The notes under the pieces were generated by a model. It was not told the DNA's origin. It saw nothing but the letters and a program-made list of their open reading frames with translations, and ran no database searches. Below are positions 20,494-31,051 of a DNA stretch of 64,000 bases, in pieces. The stretch is from Diadema setosum. Lineage: Eukaryota; Echinodermata; Echinoidea; Diadematoida; Diadematidae. The stretch spans positions 19,684,833-19,748,832 of the forward strand of contig NC_092699.1 in NCBI RefSeq assembly GCF_964275005.1. The letters are read 5' to 3'. Position numbers and translations under genes: made by a program. Numbering within the stretch: the first letter of the stretch is position 1; the number at the start of each line of letters is the position of its first letter.

Positions 20494-20712
20494 TAACAAA
20501 TAAAGACAGAATAAACTGACCAGAAAGAATATAAATTATTAGTGGAAAATGAGCAAAGAAAATGGGATTCCATCGGGATTCGAACCCGAGACCTCCGGAT
20601 TGCTAGCCCGGTGCTCTATACCGACTGAGCTATAGAAAGCCCTAGTTCAGTGTTCGTCCCAGAAACCCACTATAGCAGTGTGTTTGTGTGTGACACACAC
20701 GCACACTTCGGC
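20494..20712 (-). repeat. tRNA-Ala(AGC)-like repeat, copy 2
   Basis: Second copy about 320 bp from the first, including the AACAAATAAAGACAGAATAA flank and the GTGTGTTTGTGTGTGACACA end. Its tRNA-like part (about 20565-20641) has two extra bases in the D loop and altered acceptor bases. The interior lacks about 30 bp present in copy 1. Confidence 0.65.
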
Positions 20713-21188
20713 CATTAGTAGTTTAGTCTGTGCCTTTTAAATCTGTGCTTGCAATATGTATTGTGTCACTGTGTTACGGTATAGGGCATGTCCAATATGC
20801 CACTTTATCTCTTTTATCTCTTGTACAGGTTCCGTAACCATTTGTAGAATGTAGCAGTTTTAGCTCAAGTGGACATCATTTTAGCAGAACATGGTTTTAA
20901 GCGGTCATAATGTATTGGCTGTAAGCTCTCATCTTTGGTTTTTGAATTCCATATTTGGGACAGAAAATATAGAAAATTGCTCTGCTACTACATGCCATGT
21001 GCCACCATCATCTATGTCCTCGACTTCCGTTTGGTTTTCTTTTTATTATTTTATTTATTAAAAATAAAACTAAGAAAACAAGTGAAAAGTAATACCGATT
21101 TTGATCAGTGTAGTGAGATGTATAGATTGCGGAAAAGTTTATGATGGATATCATGTTTTTATGTCTCTAGTTAATAAGACTTCTACAG
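20713..21188. other. Intergenic or intronic, nothing recognised
   Basis: AT-rich sequence with no recognisable gene or repeat ahead of the open exon at 21189. Confidence 0.45.
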
Positions 21189-21384
21189 GTTACTTGTCCA
21201 GTCTACGACCCAGAATGCCGAGCATCCCATTGCCTTAGTGGGGCCTACAACCAACGAGACTAATCCACGCTCAAACAACCCATTACTAGAGCTGACCATA
21301 GAGCCATCTTCGACGACCATGGCCTCCCCTCCCGTACTTCACATTGGTCAGCACGGTGGGGACGACTTTTACGATTCCGGGTAA
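21189..21384 (+). CDS. Candidate distal terminal exon (possible alternative SUSD2-like tail)
   Basis: After acceptor TTCTACAG there is an open frame of 64 codons to TAA at 21382-21384. It lacks an early ATG, so it would be missed by start-based ORF calls. It is GC-richer than its surroundings. The phase (needs two incoming bases) is exactly what the transmembrane exon 11461-11590 supplies. The peptide runs from LLVQSTTQNAEHPIALVG through TTNETNPRSNNPLLELTIEP to GGDDFYDSG, a hydrophilic sequence fitting a cytoplasmic tail. A GTAATG donor overlaps the stop, so it could instead be an internal exon of an unseen transcript. The link to the SUSD2-like gene is inference. Confidence 0.45.
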
Positions 21385-22070
21385 TGCATCTAAAGTTTTT
21401 ATTAAGTGACTTGGCTGTCTTTTTGGGGACTGGCTGTTTCGGGGACTGGCTGTTTCTTTGCTTCATCACCCCAGATAACTTTATTCCTTTATGATAAAAT
21501 CTGAATGATCTTAGAAGGCAAATGACTGCGAACAAGACGGTTAGTTTCGCTTTTAATTGTATATACTTTCGGGTGGAACTGCTGTTAAAATCATTTGTAC
21601 ATTAAGTAAGGTTAGATAATTATTTAGATCCACAATCCATTTTGGTATTTCCTGACAGACGATATAAATCTACTAATATCTAAAACCATAAGACTGAATG
21701 GAGGCTCTCCAATAAATGAATCTAGACCCTTCTTTTGGTTTTAATTCTCTTCCCAAGAAACCAACCAAATAGCTGGCGACGTGCTTTGTGATGCATGTCC
21801 TATAACAGTACTCCCCATTGCCTCGAGACATTTAGCTGAATAACATGACTTACCCTTTAATAACGACAGCTTCATCTCAAAAGACTTTAAAATTGCTCAA
21901 TAGCAAAGACCTGGTCAAGCATTAAATCTTTAGTGGAAATGCAGATTGCTTTATAGACTTCTTGTAGATATCTTGTACAGTTGATTGCAATAAAGATGAA
22001 ATAACGTTACGAAATGAAAATAAAAAAAGTTATTTTCAGAACCGGTTTGTCTTTATTTTCAGAGTGCCCA
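21385..22070. other. Intergenic, nothing recognised
   Basis: AT-rich sequence. A short duplicated GGGGACTGGCTGTTT motif lies near 21425-21455. Nothing else was identified. Confidence 0.45.
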
Positions 22071-22084
22071 GATTGAAATTTGAC

Positions 22085-22283
22085 ATCCATCTCATTTTTT
22101 ATGCAGAGTATATAAGATAAAAATATGTCAAAAGTGCAGAGTGTACAGACCCCAGTGCGGGTGTGCTGTCAGTGCCTGCCCAGTCAGCACTGTAACACAA
22201 CCCCCTGGGGTCTGTACACTCTGCACTTTTTGACATATTTATTGTATATACTCTGGCATACAAAATGAAATGGAAAATACAAT
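22085..22283. mobile_element. Foldback element 1
   Basis: Nearly perfect inverted arms: GTCAAAAGTGCAGAGTGTAC... on the left meets its complement ending GACATATTTATTGTATATAC on the right. Arms extend out through CAGAGTATATA and CATCTCATTTT. The loop is about 55 bp. MITE-like hairpin. Confidence 0.8.
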
Positions 22284-22454
22284 TCATTTATTCAGTCTTG
22301 TAATTTCGGGAGTGTTGTAAAGGTGTAAAGTGTGAAATGTGACATCCACTTCACTTTGTATACATCACACAGTATACAAAATGATTTCAAAATAGTATGT
22401 TGGTGTGACTGCGTGGCGTGTCCCATATCACGTAGTAAACAAGACTGTACAAAT

Positions 22455-22658
22455 GATATAGAAAAATATTAATTTCTTAAAAGACACAAACACTCGACAG
22501 GACAAGACACAGTATCATGTGCCACATCCAAGGGGTGGAGTTTAAACAAGATACACTCTTGTTTACAACCCATCAACAAGGTTTGGCATATTCTTTGATA
22601 CTGGGTCTTGTCTGGTCGAGTGTTTGTGTCTTTAAGAAATTAATATTTTTTCTATATC
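22455..22658. mobile_element. Foldback element 2
   Basis: Arms of about 63 bp: GATATAGAAAAATATTAATT...AGACACAAACACTCGAC and its complement up to 22658. The centre holds a smaller palindrome around AAACAAG...CTTGTTT. It lies just left of the L1-like element's 3' end. Confidence 0.8.
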
Positions 22659-22774
22659 GTTTTGTAGTGTGCCACAGCCAGGGGGGTGGGGGTGTGGCAG
22701 AGCCGGAGTGTGCCACAGCCAGTTTGCGTTGAGTTTGCATTAATTAGTAGTTCTTTTTTTTTTTTCCATAATCT

Positions 22775-22780
22775 TTTATT
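22775..22780 (-). terminator. LINE poly(A) signal
   Basis: AATAAA on the - strand, about 10 nt before the A tract. This is the usual layout at an L1 3' end. Confidence 0.7.
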
Positions 22781-23152
22781 GATTCCATATTCAATACAAT
22801 TTCATGATAAATCGAATCATATATATTACAAAATTCACGATTTAACAAAACACAATTATAATGAAATCAAAACCAAGCTGTACTTTCAGCAGAAACAGTG
22901 CATTAGCAAAGGAAATACAATTCACCGAGAAAAAAACAAAAACAACATACACTGCTTACTTGCTTTCATTAAAATCAAATGGATCTGTCCTTTTAACATG
23001 ACAGCGCATTCAAAAAAAAATATATATATATATATTTATATTAAATGGAGCTGTACTTTCAGCGTAACGGTGCTTCATACAAAGAAATATTTAACACATC
23101 AATATGCACCCAAATAAAATCGATATACAACCAAATGGAATCGATATTCCCA
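22781..23152 (-). other. L1-like 3' UTR with degenerate repeats
   Basis: On the + strand, blocks such as AGCTGTACTTTCAGC, ATCTGTCCTTTTAACATG and AGCTGTACTTTCAGCGTAAC recur about every 90-125 bp with different spacers. A TA run lies at about 23020-23035. Confidence 0.5.
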
Positions 23153-26100
23153 TTAATCACCCCCCTCCCCCTCCCCCCTCCCTCTCCCCTCTACCCTTCC
23201 CCTCCCTTCCCCCCTTCCCCGTGGACATCTGGCTCCGGGTCCTTCTATACTTATTTTCAAATTTTCCCATTTACTAAAATGAATGGTTAAAGTTCCCTTC
23301 ATTGATGCTAATTTCTTTTCCTCAAATCTATCCTCTAAAATATTATTTTTTATTTCACGATATGTAGGCGGCTTTCCATATTCTCTACTTTTAAAAATCA
23401 AGTATTTAACCAAAATTAAAATGTGATTTAACAACTGATGTTTTCCCCTATTATCCTCCTTCCACCCAAACAAAATTTCTTCCCAAGTACAATTTTTAAA
23501 TTCAACATTCTCTATCATTTCTTCACATGATTCCCAGAGTAATTTCACATGCTCACAAATATAAAATAAGTGTTTGTATGTTTCTTCTTCTTTTTCACAA
23601 AAAGAGCATAAATTACTTGCAGTAAAACCAAACCTGTAAAGATGGTGATTTGTATAAACAATACCATGCATCAGTTTAAACTGAAACTCTCTTAATCGGC
23701 TATTTAATGTACATTGTCTTGGCCTTAAAAATATATTTTGTATCTCCTTGACAGAAAACCCATAATTTTGATTAATTCTATCAAAAATCAATACTGCACT
23801 TTCTTTTTCCTTAAGAAATTGCAAATACATTTGTTTTGATCTTAAATTGCTAATGGCGATTGTTTTCCCTCCTATAATAAAATCAGTTTCCAAAATATCT
23901 TTTTCTTTTTCTTTCATATTTCTCCTCCAACCCATCGGTATATTTTCATAAATACATCTTAACAAAAAAATATCTTTAACTCCTAAACCTAAATCTCTAA
24001 AATATCTATCACATTTCAATTCACCATTATTTCCTAAAATATGTTTTAATCTATAAACTCCTTTTTTATACATACTTTCATCATATATACAACTTCTATT
24101 CAATCGTATATATTTATTATTAAATATTATAACATTACCACTATACAAACTACTACTAACATTGCTTCTCATTTGTTTCGTTTGTACCCACACTTCTAAT
24201 AAATCCCTATAAAATAATGGAGCTCTCACTTTCAACAGCGCTGGTAAATAATCACACAAAAATATAAATTCTCCTCCTATATCTCTCGTAACAAAATTAA
24301 AATATTGCTTCCATTTCATATTTTCATCTTTATTAAGAAGTTTCTTAACCCACATAATTCGCTGTGCTTTAACTAAATCAACAAAATTCATCATTTTTAA
24401 CCCACCTTGTCTATAATCTAAAAACAATATATCTTTTTTAATTTTATCTCTTTTTCCTTTCCATATAAAATCAAAAACCAATTTGTCTAAAGAATCAAAA
24501 ACCCACTTAGGAACTGGAGTGAGAGAAGCTCGATATATAACTTTTGAATAAATATGTACTTTGAGTAATTGAATCTTTCCCATCAAAGTTAAATCTCTTT
24601 GTTTCCAGAAATTCAAAAGAACTTTTATCTTACTCAAAATCTCTTTATAATTCATATTTTCCTTCGTTCCTTCGTCTAAAGAAAAGAAAACCCCAAGTAT
24701 CTTCACAAAATCAACTGTTTCTCCAAAATTAGTATCTAATTTCAAATACTGATATAATCCCAATCTTAAAACTTTAGTCTTATCCATATTTACCTTTAAT
24801 CCCGACATTTTTTCAAATTCTTCAAACACCATCTTTAACCTATAAATTGATTTCTCATTACGTATAAAAATAGTCATATCATCTGCATATAAAACTAATT
24901 TAATTTCCTCCTCTCCAAACTTTATTCCTTGTACAGAATTATCCCTTCGTAATCTATGCGCCATTATTTCCATGCATAAAATAAATAAATAAGGAGACAG
25001 TGGGTCACCCTGTCGAACACCTCTCTCCACTTTAAAATAACCGGTAGAAACCCCCTCATTCAAAACACAACTCAAAGCATTTGTATACAAAACTTGTACC
25101 CACTTTTGAAATGACGGGCCAAATCCAAAAGACCGCAAAACCTCCTGAAGAAATTGATGAGAAATAGAATCAAAAGCCTTTTCAAAATCTATAGCCAATA
25201 AAAACCCTGGTAAATTATAATGAGATGTATGAAATATCATATCATCTATGATTCGAATAGCTTCCCCAATATTTCTTCCCTCAATATAACCTACTTGATC
25301 TCCCAAAATAACTTCATTCAAAACTTCCTTTATCCGTTTAGCTAAAATCTTTGTTAAAATCTTATAATCTACATTAAGAAGAGATATCGGTCTATAATTC
25401 TTCAATAAAAAAGGATCTTTCCCATCCTTAGCAATTAACTTAATTACTGCTTGCTTCTGTGAAGATGACATTTCCCCTAATTTGTATGCCTCATTTAAGG
25501 CTTCTCTTACTACTCCTCCAATCTCCGGCCAAAATATATTATAAAATTCAGTTGTCAGACCATCGTTCCCCGGTGATTTATTTAATTTTAATTCTTTTAA
25601 TATCTCTATACACTCTTCATTGCTTATTAGACCTTCACAATATTCTCGAGATTCCTCCTTTAATTTTGGTAAATCTTGAAAAAAAAGTGCATTCCAATCT
25701 TCTATATTCTTTGTATCTAATGTACTATACAATGTACTATAAAAATTCCGGATTTCTTGCACTATAATTTTTTCATCACTACAAATAACACCCTCCGATA
25801 TCTTCAATTTCTTAATAATACTTCTCTTTTTATTCCTTTGCATTAACTGATTAAAATATCGTGAATCCCTTTCTCCACTTTCATACCACGAGGCTCGTGA
25901 TCGAATCTTTATACCTTCATTTACATAATCATATGATTCTCTTAATTCCTTTTTTGTATTTTCCAGTCTTTCCAAAATCTCTTCACTCATATCATTCACA
26001 AGCTTCTGTTCTAAATCCCGTACTTCTTTTTCCAATCGCTTTCTTAACATTCTCTTTTCTTTTGCCAAACTTTTAGAAAATTTTTGTGTAAAACTACGAA

Positions 26101-27046
26101 TCTTCATCTTCATAAAATCCCATAACAACCTTTTATCTTGTATTTCCCTACTTAATTCATTTTTTAATTTAATAATTTCCTTTTTCATCTCTAATACATA
26201 TACCTGATTTTCACAAAGACTATTATTAAATTTCCAATATGATCCTCTTCTTGTTTCCCATCTATTTCCTGTTTTATTATATAAATGCAAAAATATTGCA
26301 TGATGATCCGGAGCAACAGATGGAATTATTTCACATGTTATACTTACTTCATCCAAACTTTCAGATATTATCCAATAATCCAATCTACTTTGCATAAAAG
26401 GATTTTTTTGAGTATAAGTAAATTGCCTTTTCAAAGGATGCCTAATTCTCCAAATATCCAAATAATTATTTTCTGACATAAATTCCTCAACTACTTGATT
26501 AATTCTTTTTGGAGTCCTATCCACAGAATAACCAAAATAATCTAATTCAATATCCCTAATCATATTAAAATCACCGCCTACTATCACCGGATACCCTTTC
26601 TTATTAATTTTAGCAAGAGTTTTACAAACCTCTTTCCAAAATATCAATTGATCACTTTCATGATTTCTTGTGGGAAAATAAACATTACCTAATACCAATC
26701 TGGTACCTTGTATCTTACAATCTATAAATATATATCTACCTTCATTATCTCGAAAAACCTGAAACACATCAATATCAACCTTTGGGGAGATTAACACAAG
26801 CACCCCTCTACTGTGATTAGAACCATGACTAAAATAACAGGGACCTTCCCACATCGAACTCCATCTGTCCTCTATGTCTCTGGTACTAAATGTTTCCTGT
26901 AAAAAAACAATATCTGCACCTTTATCTTTGCACCACAAAAAAATTCTATCTCTTTTCCCCCTGTCTCTAATTCCCTTTACATTAAGTGAATACATTTTGC
27001 AATCTATAGAATCTTTTCCAGATTCATCTGTATTACTCATTATCAA
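23153..27046 (-). CDS. L1/Tx1-like ORF2: endonuclease and reverse transcriptase
   Basis: An uninterrupted frame of 1297 residues. The apurinic-like endonuclease (about 18-255) shows LNVKGIRD, FLQETF, GNVYFP, GGDFNM and APDHHA. A basic coiled linker follows (260-400). The reverse transcriptase (about 485-760) shows LNKSPGNDGL, NYRPISLLN, AIDFEKAFDS, VRQGDPLSPYLF and the catalytic YADD at about 720-723. A C-terminal Cys/His knuckle CSFCEKEEETYKHLFYIC is typical of L1/Tx1 ORF2. The protein would nick target DNA and prime reverse transcription. The last ~25 residues are a Gly/Arg/Glu-rich run encoded by a purine tract, probably a readthrough into low-complexity DNA. No frameshift was seen, so it may be active. 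Confidence 0.93.
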   Translation of the reverse strand: MIMSNTDESGKDSIDCKMYSLNVKGIRDRGKRDRIFLWCKDKGADIVFLQETFSTRDIEDRWSSMWEGPCYFSHGSNHSRGVLVLISPKVDIDVFQVFRDNEGRYIFIDCKIQGTRLVLGNVYFPTRNHESDQLIFWKEVCKTLAKINKKGYPVIVGGDFNMIRDIELDYFGYSVDRTPKRINQVVEEFMSENNYLDIWRIRHPLKRQFTYTQKNPFMQSRLDYWIISESLDEVSITCEIIPSVAPDHHAIFLHLYNKTGNRWETRRGSYWKFNNSLCENQVYVLEMKKEIIKLKNELSREIQDKRLLWDFMKMKIRSFTQKFSKSLAKEKRMLRKRLEKEVRDLEQKLVNDMSEEILERLENTKKELRESYDYVNEGIKIRSRASWYESGERDSRYFNQLMQRNKKRSIIKKLKISEGVICSDEKIIVQEIRNFYSTLYSTLDTKNIEDWNALFFQDLPKLKEESREYCEGLISNEECIEILKELKLNKSPGNDGLTTEFYNIFWPEIGGVVREALNEAYKLGEMSSSQKQAVIKLIAKDGKDPFLLKNYRPISLLNVDYKILTKILAKRIKEVLNEVILGDQVGYIEGRNIGEAIRIIDDMIFHTSHYNLPGFLLAIDFEKAFDSISHQFLQEVLRSFGFGPSFQKWVQVLYTNALSCVLNEGVSTGYFKVERGVRQGDPLSPYLFILCMEIMAHRLRRDNSVQGIKFGEEEIKLVLYADDMTIFIRNEKSIYRLKMVFEEFEKMSGLKVNMDKTKVLRLGLYQYLKLDTNFGETVDFVKILGVFFSLDEGTKENMNYKEILSKIKVLLNFWKQRDLTLMGKIQLLKVHIYSKVIYRASLTPVPKWVFDSLDKLVFDFIWKGKRDKIKKDILFLDYRQGGLKMMNFVDLVKAQRIMWVKKLLNKDENMKWKQYFNFVTRDIGGEFIFLCDYLPALLKVRAPLFYRDLLEVWVQTKQMRSNVSSSLYSGNVIIFNNKYIRLNRSCIYDESMYKKGVYRLKHILGNNGELKCDRYFRDLGLGVKDIFLLRCIYENIPMGWRRNMKEKEKDILETDFIIGGKTIAISNLRSKQMYLQFLKEKESAVLIFDRINQNYGFSVKEIQNIFLRPRQCTLNSRLREFQFKLMHGIVYTNHHLYRFGFTASNLCSFCEKEEETYKHLFYICEHVKLLWESCEEMIENVEFKNCTWEEILFGWKEDNRGKHQLLNHILILVKYLIFKSREYGKPPTYREIKNNILEDRFEEKKLASMKGTLTIHFSKWENLKISIEGPGARCPRGRGEGRGRVEGRGRGEGEGGD
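23159..23221 (-). other. G-rich polypurine tract at the end of ORF2
   Basis: On the - strand this is an almost pure G/A tract with many GGG to GGGGGG runs, covering the last codons of ORF2. It could form G-quadruplexes in the LINE RNA. Mammalian L1 3' UTRs carry a comparable polypurine tract. Confidence 0.7.
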
Positions 27047-27876
27047 AAATATCTGAAATATGTCTCAAAAACAAACCTAACCTCAGAAAAGTACGAAGTT
27101 GCCCGGAACCAGATGCCCACCTCTTAAAACCCCCAGTAACAATAATCCAGAACATCTTTTCTTGACCCCACAGCCCTCTCCCCCACCTACCAAGCAATCA
27201 GTATTCAAAACTCAAGCATTGTACATATAACACATGAAATCTTAAACAAAATGACTCTTTGCAACCAACATTGCCTTCAAGACGAGTTTAACATGTTCAA
27301 ATAAAACATCGATCTTCATTTGCATGTAAAAGCTCCCTAAGGCCTTCACCAATTCCTTCGCGCTAAAATTGATAATGTACATTGCACCATAATGACTGAC
27401 AAACTAATAACCCTCACTCACAAACGAAGAGAGAACGAGAAAAAACACACACACTTGTCTGTTCTCATTGTGACATCATCTTATGCGAAATATAAGCTGG
27501 TACATTCCTTCCCCGTAGAACGCCGCAAAGCGACTGAAACGGAGAAGAGATAAGAAAAAATGGCATTCCTAACCCCAACACTCCTCGGAAAACACCCCCG
27601 ACCAGCCCTGTGAATACTCAGACGAGTGTCCGCGGGCCTTCTGTGCCGCGCTCCCCAATCTCCCATGCACGCCATACCTGAAACTCGGAAAAAATGCCGC
27701 CTTTAGTCAATACAGATAAAACACATTCCTAAATCAAAATACATCAAAATCAGACACTTGTTTCTATTTTTATCTTAAAACAAGTCCTACATTTACAGAG
27801 CAAATACAAAAAAAAGAAAAGGAAATCTTATCATAACTTTTGTATTTAAATGCATGAGAGACCGTGGGGGCGCGAC

Positions 27877-29045
27877 CCACCAACCCGCCCATCTAAACAC
27901 CAAACATGGCCGGCCTATAGAAGTATCCCCCGAAAACCGTGAAGCCTCCGAACCCCACAATCCTTCCACCCTCTTTTAACAACCTCAGCATCAGGTAGAT
28001 GTTGGTACAGCTGTACTACCAGTGTACAGGATGTTTCCCAACCAGCTTTCATAAGCAACGATTTATATATCACATCCTTTCAACTTCCTGTTCCTTATAT
28101 TTTTTTTTTCCATATTTATCATTCCACAAACACCCCGTATCTGCTTTCGGCTGTAATGCTTTGGAAAAATGAATAAAAAAGCTTCATAGTCACCGAATAC
28201 CAAAATGCAAAATACTTCGCAAAAAAAAAAGAAAAAAAAAAGGACTAAGTCTTTTCCTTCTGGCAAACAAACATCCAAAACATCCAAATACCGTATTATT
28301 CAATAATCAAAGTACAGTTTGGCCCCCACTTTAAATCCCTGTGCACATCTTTATTGTCTTTTAAGACGAAGAGCGAGAGGGGAAAAAAAAAAAAAAAACG
28401 ACGACAAAAAAAAAAAAAAATGTCGTCCTGTGGACCGAAGCACTCAAAACTTCAGCCTTAAGCACTGTGCCACTCCCTATATCCTATACATATTGTCTGT
28501 AACAAAGCTTGTGGCGCTCAAGCAGAATTTGACATAATGTATTCAAAGAAACATACACAGGCTGCGTGGAAAAGCTCCTCATAGAACTTCACCAATTCCA
28601 TCACCCTAAATTTGACATTCTTGCGTCTTGTAACTTGTAAACATCAGTTCAAACATATTCAGAGAAACATCTCATTGTCTATTGGGCTGGTTGCATGAAA
28701 AAGCTCCTCATTATCTATTAGGTTGGTTGCATGAAGAAGCTTCTCATAGTACTTCACCAATTTCGTCACACTAAACTTGACATTCTTGTATCTTGTAAAC
28801 CTATTCAACGAAAACATCTCATTATCTAATTTGCTGGTTGCATAAAGAAGCTCCTTACAGACCTTCACCCATTCCCTCACCACAAACTTGACATTCTTGT
28901 GTCTCATTAATTCAATTTGAGAAACAGTTGGGGTGTGTGTGTCCCACCAACCCGCCCATCTGAACACCAAAACATGGCCGACCTATAAGTTTCCCCCGAA
29001 AACCGTGAAACCTCTGAACCCCACAATCCTTTCACCCTCTACTCG
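27877..29045 (-). repeat. Spacer repeat unit 1 (diverged)
   Basis: Bounded by two copies of a ~95-bp block starting CCACCAACCCGCCCATCT (27877 and 28950). It shares the order CAACCTCAGCATCAGGT, CCGTATTATT, AAGACGAAGAG, ACTTCAGCC and the ~115-bp repeats with units 2 and 3, but is shorter and more diverged. Confidence 0.7.
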
Positions 29046-29680
29046 GGCCCCCCCTCTCTCTCCACTCCACAGGGAACTTCCTCTCTCTCTCTCTCATATT
29101 AATGGATTTGCAAAACTCTGGAGAGGACCTCCTTTTCAAGGACAAATCACTGTGTACTTACTATAAAGAATATATGTAAAATATGCGTAAAAAATCACCG
29201 AATAACCATATTTCGGCCATTACAAAGGATGTAAGCATCCTGTTTAGCATGTACATATCAACCTGGTCACAGCAACATACTTTATCAGAATCTTTCCTAT
29301 CCTTATTCTATAATTAATGATGGTTCCTTTTTTTTCCTTCTTTTTACCTGTGTCTCTCCATACGCATCTCATGACATACAATCGACGTGTGATACTTCCC
29401 TTCAAAGTGTGATACTTCCCCTTCAGCACATGTGCCTCTTCCTATCCACGATACATACTACATACACATCGACTTTTGCATTAAATACAAATACCACGCA
29501 ATAGCCATTCCCCATAGGGGGGGGGGGTAACTTCAACCTTAGAGGGAAAATAAATTTTTCCTTCTGACTCTTCCATAACAAACTTTCAAAAGAGGTCATG
29601 GTATAAACAGTATAGACAAAAATGTATCCATCTGCTGTCCTTTCTAAATTTCAGATCATCTTGTATAGATGTAAATTTGT

Positions 29681-31051
29681 ATCGCAAAAATATATGTGTA
29701 CTAGCAGCAGAAAAAGAGGAGAAATAAAACCTAATGCTAATCTTTTGGCCATCAAAACATTCTTCTCTTTAACATACATCTATCGACTTGTTTAAATACC
29801 ATGCTTTTTTAACAACCTCAGCATCAGGTGGATGTTGGTACTACCAGTGTACAGGATGTTTCCCAACCAGCTTTCATAAGTAACAATTTATATATCACAC
29901 CCTTTCAACTGCCTGTTCCTTATTTTTTTTTTTTTCATCTTTATCTCTCTACAAACACCTCGTATCTGCTTTCAGCTGTAATGCTTTAGAAGAATGAATA
30001 AAAAAGCTTCATAATCACCGAATACCAAAATGCAGCATAATCCACAATATAAAAAAGTCTTTTCCTTCTGGCACACAAACATCCAAAACATCCGAAATAC
30101 CGTATTATTAAATAATCAAAGTACAGTTAGGCCCCCACTTTAAATCCCTGTGCACATCTTTATGGTCTTTTAAGACGAAGAGAGAGAGGGGGAAAAAACG
30201 ACGACAAAAAGTCGTCCTATGGACCGAAGCACTCAAAACTTCAGCCTAAGCACTGTGCCACTCCCTATACACTATACATATTGTCTGTATCAAAGCTTGT
30301 GGCGCTCAAGCAAAGTTTGACATAATGTATTCAGAGAAACATCTCGTTATCTAATAAACAGGCTGCATGGAGAAGCTCCTCACAGAACTTCACCAATTCC
30401 ATCACACTAAATGTGACATTCTTGCGTCATGTAAACATCAGTATATGCTGTCCAAACATATTCAGAGAAACATTTCTTTGTCTATTGGGCTGGTTGCATG
30501 AAAAAGCTCCTCATTATCTATTCGGCTGGTTGCATGAAGAAGCTTCTCATAGTGCTTCACCAATTCCGTCACACTAAACTTGACCTTCTTGTATCTTGTA
30601 AACATATTCAAAGAAGCATCTCATTATCTAATTTGCTGGTTGCATAAAGAAGCTCCTCACAGAACTTCACCCATTCCCTCACCACAAACTTGACATTCTT
30701 GTGTCTCGTTAATTCAAACATTTTCAAAGAGACATCTCATTATCTAACAGGCTGATTGCATGAAGAAGTTCCTCACAGAACTTCACCCATTCCATCACAA
30801 CAAACTTGACATTCTTGTGTCTTGTTAACATCAGCTCAAACATATTCAAAGAGAAATCTCATTATCCAACCAACTGGTTGGACAAAAGAGCTCCTCACAG
30901 AACTTCATCAATTCCATCCCACTGAAATCAACATTCTTATGTCTTGTAGACATTGATTCAAACAGATGCAGTTCACTGCTTGTACCCTTATGCCCAGAAT
31001 GTTTCACCAGTACCTGCATAATATTATGCAGTTTCACCAGTACCTGCATAT
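29681..31051 (-). repeat. Spacer repeat unit 2
   Basis: 1371-bp unit, nearly identical to the following unit. It starts at ATCGCAAAAATATATGTGTA and ends after AGTTTCACCAGTACCTGCAT. It contains five copies of a ~115-bp sub-repeat in its right half. Confidence 0.9.

Noticed and set aside
27481..27675. 64-residue minus-strand frame in the LINE spacer
   Set aside because: GC-rich stretch without recognisable domain; may be promoter-like or UTR sequence instead.
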